This document shows, in pieces, positions 58,428 to 64,000 of a DNA stretch of 64,000 nt (positions within the stretch are counted from its first letter, which is position 1; the number at the start of each line of letters is the position of its first letter). Origin of the DNA: Shewanella yunxiaonensis (GTDB lineage Bacteria; Pseudomonadota; Gammaproteobacteria; Enterobacterales; Shewanellaceae); the NCBI RefSeq assembly GCF_018223345.1, contig NZ_CP073587.1, forward strand, positions 2,701,001 to 2,765,000, read 5' to 3'. Under the pieces are notes generated by a model, which was not told where the DNA came from, searched no databases, and worked only from the letters and a program-made list of their open reading frames with translations. A program made the translations under genes and the position numbers.

Positions 58428-59597
58428 ATGGCTGACAGCGATACAACTAACGTTCAACGCCGACAATTTCTGAAATTTTCTGGGGCCGTAATGGGCGGTG
58501 CCGCATTGGCTGGCGTAAGCCAACCAACACTGGCAAAAACCGAAGTATCACCTACTTTCAAGAAGCCGACAGCTGACCACCCAATTCGTATTTGTTGGAA
58601 TGAAAACCCACTGGGTATGTCACCAAAAGGTCAGGCTGCTGCCCGTGAAATGATTGGTCAGGGCAACCTCTATCCTTTCATGGAAATGAAAACACTGCAG
58701 AAAATGTTGGCTGACAAGCATGGCGTAGCCCCAGAGTGCGTACTGCTGAGTGCTGGTGCCACCCAGGGTATCGTAGCTGCATTTGGTGCATTGGCTACTC
58801 CTGATACTCAGTTAGTTATCCCTGAATTGACCTTCAGCGCTGGTGAAGAAGCTGCTATTGATAACAGCATGAAAAAAATCACCAAAGTTAAGATGACCAA
58901 AGATTGGCAGATCGATCTAGAAGCAATGAAAAAAGCTGTTGCCGATTACGATGGTCCTTCTATTGTTTACTTTGTAAACCCTAACAACCCTACTGGTGCT
59001 ATTTGCAAGGCTGACGCTGTAGAAGCTTGGATTAAGAGTAAGCCAGCTAAAACCATGTTCCTGATGGACGAAGCTTACGCAGAATTTGCGTCTGACCCGA
59101 CTTTCCGCTCAGTGTCACCTCTGATCAAAGATGGCGCTGACAACATTGTACTGCTGAAAACCTTCTCCAAATTATTCGCCATGGCCGGTATGCGCGTAGG
59201 TTGGAGCGTTTCAACTCCAGCTATCATCAAAAAAATGGGCGAAAAGATTGCTAACAACAACCTTACCGGCGCCTCTGTTAGCGCGGCTATCGCGTCAATG
59301 AAAGATGACAAGTTCATGGAATTGAGCCGCGCCAGTAATGAAGCAGCCCGTAAGATCCTGCTGCAGACTCTGGATGCACTGAAACTTGACTACGTTCCAT
59401 CTAACACCAACTTTGTGTTCCACAAGTTGAATGTACCTTTGGCAGACTACCAGAAGCGTATGAAAGATGCTGGTATTTGGGTAGGCCGCGCCTTCCCACC
59501 AGCAGACGAATACTGCCGCTGCTCTTTGGGTACACCAGAACAGATGGCCTATGTCGCACAAGTTATGCTGGATTTAGGTAAAAAAGGTTTGATCTAA
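58428..59597 (+). CDS. Tat-exported PLP-dependent aminotransferase (HisC-like fold)
   Basis: A 389-residue fold-type I aminotransferase most like histidinol-phosphate/aromatic aminotransferases. The N-terminus carries a twin-arginine signal 'NVQRRQFLKFSGAVMGGAAL', with cleavage probable near 'TLAKT' (about residue 42), so the folded holoenzyme is expected in the periplasm. The PLP motifs are 'SAGATQGIVAAFG', 'YFVNPNNPTGA', 'FLMDEAYAEF' and 'LLKTFSKLFAMAGMRVGW' with Lys248, and the substrate-carboxylate Arg is in 'DEYCRCSLGTPEQM'. The start at 58428 follows AAGGAGCAAG; an upstream ATG would bury the signal. The substrate is unknown. Confidence 0.85.
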   Translation: MADSDTTNVQRRQFLKFSGAVMGGAALAGVSQPTLAKTEVSPTFKKPTADHPIRICWNENPLGMSPKGQAAAREMIGQGNLYPFMEMKTLQKMLADKHGVAPECVLLSAGATQGIVAAFGALATPDTQLVIPELTFSAGEEAAIDNSMKKITKVKMTKDWQIDLEAMKKAVADYDGPSIVYFVNPNNPTGAICKADAVEAWIKSKPAKTMFLMDEAYAEFASDPTFRSVSPLIKDGADNIVLLKTFSKLFAMAGMRVGWSVSTPAIIKKMGEKIANNNLTGASVSAAIASMKDDKFMELSRASNEAARKILLQTLDALKLDYVPSNTNFVFHKLNVPLADYQKRMKDAGIWVGRAFPPADEYCRCSLGTPEQMAYVAQVMLDLGKKGLI

Positions 59598-59630
59598 ATC
59601 TAGCCCTTAACCTTCTTCCCTACCCCCGCC

Positions 59631-59657
59631 AAAAGACCACACTATGTGGTCTTTTTT
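59631..59657 (+). terminator. terminator of the exported aminotransferase gene
   Basis: AAAAGACCACA and TGTGGTCTTTT pair around a 3-base loop and are followed by TT. Confidence 0.9.
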
Positions 59658-60170
59658 ATTACCAGAGTCCTGCCTAAGCTTGATGAATTTTGCATACCAC
59701 TGGCAATAGGTATGAGGGTTTTCTGATTGTGCCGTTAAGGTTATTTGTCGTGTTTAACTTATAAAATATGTCACCGTTATTGCTGGGGCCTAGCAATTTT
59801 ATGACCACAAAGCATTCCGGCAACATTGGTATTGATAGCAAGTGCTTGTTGACGTAGGCCCTAAGCGGAATTTGAGAATAATCCATGAACTTATAAATAC
59901 TAAGATACGAAGACTGCGCTGTTACAGGGTTTTCATGCTACCGTATCCCGGTCAAAAGCGTGTTAGCGCGAATTAACGCACTCCAGTCCGCCATGATTCA
60001 GTTAAGCCTGTTGATATGTAGCTTTTGCATTTTAGGAATAACTTAGTAACAACCCTGTCAGCAATCAAGATGGAAATATCCAGCAAGGCAATTGTTTGAT
60101 TCGACTAAAGCTCCGCGAACAATCCAAATATAAAGTAATTATCAGACGTCCAATTGTCACACCATTCTCC
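59658..60170. other. gene-free interval between two terminators
   Basis: About 510 bp with no recognisable gene. A 70-codon open frame on the minus strand (59674-59886) lacks a ribosome-binding site and family resemblance. No repeats or tRNA-like structures stand out. It may hold a decayed gene remnant, but I cannot show that. Confidence 0.4.
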
Positions 60171-60199
60171 AAAAAAAGAGGCTACCCCGAAGGGTAGCC
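60171..60199 (-). terminator. terminator of the second TonB receptor gene
   Basis: On the minus strand GGCTACCC-TTCG-GGGTAGCC is followed by TCTTTTTTT, 25 bp after the stop. Confidence 0.9.
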
Positions 60200-60223
60200 T
60201 TAAAAGTAAGGGGTAACTTTAGA

Positions 60224-62878
60224 TTAGAAATCCATTGAGAAACGAGTGAAGTAGTAACCACCGTTCCAGTCAACTACAGAGTCATCACGGTAGATACGAC
60301 CCTGACCAACTTCAAACTGACCTTTATCAGGATAGTTATCTAGGATGTTACGTCCACCCACAGTGATCTTCATGGTTTCAGTCAGCTGATAAGACACTTC
60401 CAGATCAACCAACATTTCCTGACCGAACTTCTGAGTGTCAGTGATAGTATCTTCACCATCAGAGTTCTTGTAAGAACCATAGTAGTTAGCTCGGGCGGTG
60501 AACGTGAAATCGTCAATGGTATGATTCACTGTAAACACACCACGCCATTTTGGAGCACCGTTTTCGAAGTCGAAGGTATCTTCAGCGTTGAAGGCACCAG
60601 TCTTGTCCTGGGTGATCTCCTGCTTGTTGTAGTTAGCAGACAGCGTCAAGCTAGTGTAACCAAGGGCGTTATCGAATCCATAGTTAGTGACGAAGTCCAT
60701 ACCAGTAGTACGAGTATCGAACATGTTCTGGAAGTAGAACACGCCACCGATAGATTCAGCACCAGATACACCGGCATCTACTAACGCCAGATAGTTATCA
60801 TAGGCAGCTGATGTTGGGTCACTGCTAACGTTCATAGTAGAAATTGAGTACATCCGGTCTTTCAGATCAATACGATAGAAGTCCAGAGTCATACCTACGC
60901 CACTATCAAAATCAGCAGTCAAACCTAAGGTATAGTTGGTCGAAGTCTCAGGCTTCAGCTTGCTCGCACCCAACGCTTGAGCTACTGCGCCACCCGCTGG
61001 GAACAAACCAGTTGCTACAGGCATACCAGCGGTAATACGAGTAGATACGTTGGTAGTACCCTGCTGACCTGGAGTAGGTGCACGGAAGCCTGTACCGTAT
61101 GACGCGCGAACGCCGAACTTGTCAGTGATGCGATAGTTACCCGCAATTTTACCGACTAATTTTGAACCGAAGTCAGAGTAGTCTTCATAACGGAAGGCGG
61201 TCTGCAGGAACAGTTTATCGGTCACATCAGCACTGAGGTCAATATAACCTGCATAAGAATGGCGGTTGTACTTACCGCTGTATGCTGGAGAATAGCCCGG
61301 GAAGCCGTTCGAACCAACACCCATAATCTGGTAAACAGGGTCAGAAGAGTTAGCACAGTTCAAAGATGAACCATTGGCAATGACAGCTAAACCGGCATCA
61401 GTCGCAGTACCATCGTCGTTACAGAAGCCCCATGGGTCGGCAACAGAGTATGTACCTGCTTCATAAGATGCTTCATCACCCCCTTGCAGCTCATAGGATT
61501 CTTTCATATAGCTGAAACCGAAAGCGAACAACAGCGGACTGGAGAAAGAACTAACATCGAAGTCCTGAGTAAAATCACCCTGCAACTGCGCTTCGGTGTT
61601 GATCAGGTTGCCTGGATGGAACGTTGTTGGGCTCTGATCACCCATAGAAGGGTTGATGGTGTTTGACAGCGTGTAATCAATTTCATTTGAACCGTAACGG
61701 CCACTCAAGTCATAACCCAAACCGCTGGACAGCATGCCTTTAGCACCGGCAACCAATGATTTATCAGTGATATCACCTGAGAACAATGGAGTGAAACCAC
61801 CTGGATACATTGACAGGGCATTCCAGGTTGAACCGTCTTCCAGACGAATATTCATGATGGTGCCATTGCGTGGGTAACGATAGAAGAAGTTACCACTACC
61901 AGATTTGTCGGTATAGTTACCAAACGCATACAGATCCAGTGCTTCGCTGACAGTGTAGCCAGAGTTAAAGAATACTGTCTTGGACTTGGTTTTAGGATTA
62001 CCCCAAGACTGAACTACGCTATTACCGTCAGAGTTCAGAGAGGCAGAGCCAAGACCCGCAACATAAGTTGCATAGTCACCATATCCTGCTGGGAAAGTGC
62101 TTGGGTCAGTTACACAGAAATAGGATTCACAATATTGCTGTGCCCGGGTAGTTGGATCGGAATCGACATAGTCGGCAGAAATGCTGAGGAAACCTTTATC
62201 GCCTAACGCAAAACCTTTGTTGGCAGTAAGAGTGAGGGTATCACCATCACCTTTATAATACTGGCCCCAGTCAGCAGAGAAAGAACCACCTTCACTATTA
62301 TCTTTCAGCTGGAAGTTGATTACCCCGGCAATTGCGTCAGAACCATACTGAGCCGCAGCACCATCACGCAATACTTCTACAGTTTTCAGTGCAGAAGTAG
62401 GAATAGTTGAAATATCAGGACCTTGGGTACCTGAACCGCCAATCTGCACCAAAGCAGAACGGTGACGGCGATGGCCGTTAACCAGTACCAACGTCTTGTC
62501 AGTATCCATACCACGAAGAGTTGCTGGGCGAACGAAAGTACCACCATCGGATATAGGTTGGCGGTCTACTGAGTATGATGGCACCAAAGTTTTCAGTACA
62601 TCGTTGGTGTCTGAGAAACTTACAGATTTCAGTTCATCATCAGCAATAACATCGACGGGTACAGGGGAATCTTTTACTGAGCGCGCCGCGCCACGAGATC
62701 CTGTTACGACCATCTTCTCGATGTTAGCAGTGCCAGCAGCTGCTGCTGCAGTTTCTGTAGTATCGTCTTCGTCGTCAGCTCGCACTTGCGCAGTAAACGC
62801 TACTGAGGCGCACGAAAGCATTAACGCGTACGGCAAGGCACTACGAATAGAACGACTAAGCAATTTTTCCGTTATCAT
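60224..62878 (-). CDS. TonB-dependent receptor (large, ligand unknown)
   Basis: An 884-residue outer-membrane receptor. I start at 'MITEKLLSRSIRSALPYALM' (62878), which opens a signal peptide ending near 'AQVRADDEDD'; the longer frame adds 17 charged residues. An Ala-rich linker ('ETAAAAAGTANIEKMVVTGS') leads into the TonB box and plug ('VRPATLRGMDTDKTLVLVNG', 'VEVLRDGAAAQYGSDAIAGV'). A long barrel follows, with 'YGTGFRAPTPGQQGTTN' and a C-terminal Phe ('YYFTRFSMDF'). The plug type is common among Shewanella and other marine bacteria for peptides, sugars or other large nutrients; the sequence does not show the ligand. It is preceded by a 658-bp leader region. Confidence 0.88.
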   Translation of the reverse strand: MITEKLLSRSIRSALPYALMLSCASVAFTAQVRADDEDDTTETAAAAAGTANIEKMVVTGSRGAARSVKDSPVPVDVIADDELKSVSFSDTNDVLKTLVPSYSVDRQPISDGGTFVRPATLRGMDTDKTLVLVNGHRRHRSALVQIGGSGTQGPDISTIPTSALKTVEVLRDGAAAQYGSDAIAGVINFQLKDNSEGGSFSADWGQYYKGDGDTLTLTANKGFALGDKGFLSISADYVDSDPTTRAQQYCESYFCVTDPSTFPAGYGDYATYVAGLGSASLNSDGNSVVQSWGNPKTKSKTVFFNSGYTVSEALDLYAFGNYTDKSGSGNFFYRYPRNGTIMNIRLEDGSTWNALSMYPGGFTPLFSGDITDKSLVAGAKGMLSSGLGYDLSGRYGSNEIDYTLSNTINPSMGDQSPTTFHPGNLINTEAQLQGDFTQDFDVSSFSSPLLFAFGFSYMKESYELQGGDEASYEAGTYSVADPWGFCNDDGTATDAGLAVIANGSSLNCANSSDPVYQIMGVGSNGFPGYSPAYSGKYNRHSYAGYIDLSADVTDKLFLQTAFRYEDYSDFGSKLVGKIAGNYRITDKFGVRASYGTGFRAPTPGQQGTTNVSTRITAGMPVATGLFPAGGAVAQALGASKLKPETSTNYTLGLTADFDSGVGMTLDFYRIDLKDRMYSISTMNVSSDPTSAAYDNYLALVDAGVSGAESIGGVFYFQNMFDTRTTGMDFVTNYGFDNALGYTSLTLSANYNKQEITQDKTGAFNAEDTFDFENGAPKWRGVFTVNHTIDDFTFTARANYYGSYKNSDGEDTITDTQKFGQEMLVDLEVSYQLTETMKITVGGRNILDNYPDKGQFEVGQGRIYRDDSVVDWNGGYYFTRFSMDF

Positions 62879-63291
62879 ACCAACCCTCTTGATATTGTTT
62901 TTGTTGTGGTTCTTACAACCTAAAAACAACCACGTTATTTATTGAATCTATCCCCTGCGAAGCTTGTGTTTTTCACTGCCCAGGTTTGACTGATGTGTTC
63001 CAACCTCCACCTAAAAAGAACAATTGGTTAATCTTTTAAATTCCATTTCACACATTAGTGACCAACCTATTTCAAATAGCGTGCCTAAATGTTGGCAACA
63101 GAACATTTTCACAACATTTTTGTTACCAAATGCATTACACATCCAGATGAATTATTTGACGCAGGTCAACAAATACGCGGGTTATAGCGATTAGAGAGGG
63201 TAAAAATGTGACGAATAAAAGAGAATTATCTAACTCGATTTTTTACAAAAAACAACTTAGCCATCAGATGTAAACATTAGCGCAACAGTGA

Positions 63292-63321
63292 CGTAACGCA
63301 CTAAAAACATGCGTAACGCAC
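63292..63321. repeat. direct repeat, two CGTAACGCAC copies on one DNA face
   Basis: Two identical 10-bp copies spaced exactly 20 bp start to start, about two helical turns, upstream of the receptor gene. This spacing is typical of tandem activator or repressor sites. Confidence 0.5.
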
Positions 63322-63369
63322 CATAATGAAACATTACAAAATCCGTTTTTGATTAAACAATGTTTACGT

Positions 63370-63388
63370 TTTAAAGATAATCATTGAC
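63370..63388. promoter_or_regulatory. Fur-box-like sequence
   Basis: The 19-mer starting TTTAAAGATAATCATT matches 14 of 19 positions of the GATAATGATAATCATTATC consensus. It is about 490 bp from the receptor start, which is far for direct repression, so this is tentative. Confidence 0.3.
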
Positions 63389-63484
63389 GAAAACTTAATG
63401 ATTGAAAGAAAACAATGATATGAGATTAAAGCTAAATTACTGTAGTTCAAAAGCTCACCAAAGAGGTGCTTAATGGTGAGCATC

Positions 63485-63514
63485 AAAAAAGCCAGCATTA
63501 ATTGCTGGCTTTTT
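63485..63514 (-). terminator. terminator of dnaJ
   Basis: GCCAGCA and TGCTGGC with flanking A5/T5 form a long stem around a 5-base loop; on the minus strand it is followed by T6. It lies 23 bp after the dnaJ stop. The symmetry allows it to work on both strands. Confidence 0.85.
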
Positions 63515-63536
63515 GTGCTTTTACACTCAATGAAAA

Positions 63537-64000
63537 CTAACTGTTAAGATCCTGGAAAAACTTCTTCACGCCATCAAACCAGCCTTCAGCTTTTGGGCTG
63601 TGTTTACCACCGCCACCGAGGGTATCTTCAAACTCTCGCAACAGCTCTTTTTGCCGCTCTGATAGGTTGACTGGGGTTTCCATCACAACCTTGCATAACA
63701 GATCACCCACTGCATGGCTACGTACCGATTTCACCCCTTTACCGCGCAGTCTAAACATTCTGCCAGTCTGCGTTTCTGGTGGGATTTTCAGGCTGACTTT
63801 GCCTTCAAGCGTCGGAACTTCCACTTCACCACCTAATGCGGCTTTCGCAAAGGAGATGGGCACCTCACAATAAAGATTATTGGCGTCTCGAACAAAAATG
63901 GGGTGTTCACGGACAGTCACCTGTACATACAAATCCCCCGCTGGCGCGCCGAATTCTCCGGCCTCGCCCTCGCCCGCCAGTCTGATACGGTCGCCGGTAT
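63537..64000 (-). CDS. dnaJ: chaperone DnaJ, C-terminal part (cut by window edge)
   Basis: The C-terminal 154 codons of the Hsp40 co-chaperone that stimulates DnaK ATPase and delivers substrates. The reading frame is open to base 64000: '[20 protein letters not shown]' leads into '[20 protein letters not shown]' and '[20 protein letters not shown]', the substrate-binding domain II and dimerisation region. The J-domain and zinc-finger region lie outside the window. The ending '[15 protein letters not shown]' is typical. A short internal start does not mark the gene's beginning. Confidence 0.95.
   Translation of the reverse strand, partial: TGDRIRLAGEGEAGEFGAPAGDLYVQVTVREHPIFVRDANNLYCEVPISFAKAALGGEVEVPTLEGKVSLKIPPETQTGRMFRLRGKGVKSVRSHAVGDLLCKVVMETPVNLSERQKELLREFEDTLGGGGKHSPKAEGWFDGVKKFFQDLNS

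Larger units (their letters stand above)
62879..63536. other. 658-bp AT-rich non-coding region
   Basis: No gene is recognised. It contains a direct repeat CGTAACGCAC (63292-63301 and 63312-63321, exactly 20 bp apart), a Fur-box-like sequence at 63370-63388 (14 of 19 matches to the consensus), a hairpin GCTCACCA/TGGTGAGC at 63453-63481, and the dnaJ terminator. Long regulatory leaders are common before TonB receptor genes. Confidence 0.55.

Noticed and set aside
59674..59886. 70-codon minus-strand open frame between two terminators
   Set aside because: There is no ribosome-binding site, family resemblance or neighbour support.

Overview
The window looks like a chromosomal segment of a Shewanella-type gammaproteobacterium. 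This is inferred from the periplasmic tetraheme flavocytochrome c fumarate reductase, the E. coli-like housekeeping gene order, the ubiquinone and LPS-export genes, and two large TonB receptors. GC content is moderate and genes are densely packed. I see no insertion sequence, integrase, prophage or CRISPR array. Both ends cut genes: panE lacks its 5' end at the left edge and dnaJ lacks its 5' end at the right edge.

Layout. 1-7003: the end of panE, then an anaerobic-respiration module. It holds, on the minus strand, a DUF819 membrane protein, a LysR regulator and an outer-membrane porin. Divergently there is a tetraheme flavocytochrome c (FccA-like) followed by an orphan periplasmic binding protein. 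7005-14726 (minus): a DMT transporter, then hemA-prfA-prmC-sirB2-sirB1-kdsA, interrupted by a second DUF819 gene. 14982-17519: lolB-ispE-prs. 17650-18357 (minus): seven tRNA genes (Met, Leu, four Gln, Met) with a strong promoter and a terminator. 18532-27726: ychF, pth and ubiF (minus), then a small exported protein, miaB, ybeZ, ybeY, corC and lnt (plus). 27843-32203: a five-gene run encoding a thermostable-hemolysin-family (GNAT-like) protein, an AMP-forming ligase, a heme-oxygenase-like diiron protein, a short-chain dehydrogenase and an exported TPR protein. This is the best candidate here for an undescribed biosynthetic system.

32260-44676: ybeL (minus), then leuS-lptE-holA-nadD-rsfS-rlmH-mrdA-mrdB-mltB-rlpA-dacA, a translation and envelope-growth block with many start/stop overlaps. 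44864-52814: a DEAD-box helicase, a YqiJ-like protein, an M32 carboxypeptidase, a GNAT enzyme, small membrane proteins, and lptG/lptF (minus). 53063-59597: pepA, an unknown lipoprotein, a His/Cys-rich small protein next to a ZnuD-like TonB receptor, and a Tat-exported PLP aminotransferase. 60224-64000 (minus): a second TonB receptor with a 658-bp non-coding leader, and the end of dnaJ.

How the genes fit together. Most of the window is conserved core: heme, KDO, isoprenoid and PRPP synthesis, translation termination, tRNA supply and modification, lipoprotein sorting and acylation, LPS export, and cell elongation. The accessory parts are the flavocytochrome module, the ligase/diiron-protein operon, the two TonB systems and the exported aminotransferase. 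Family assignments come from sequence recognition without database searches. Regulatory-site calls are pattern-based and tentative.
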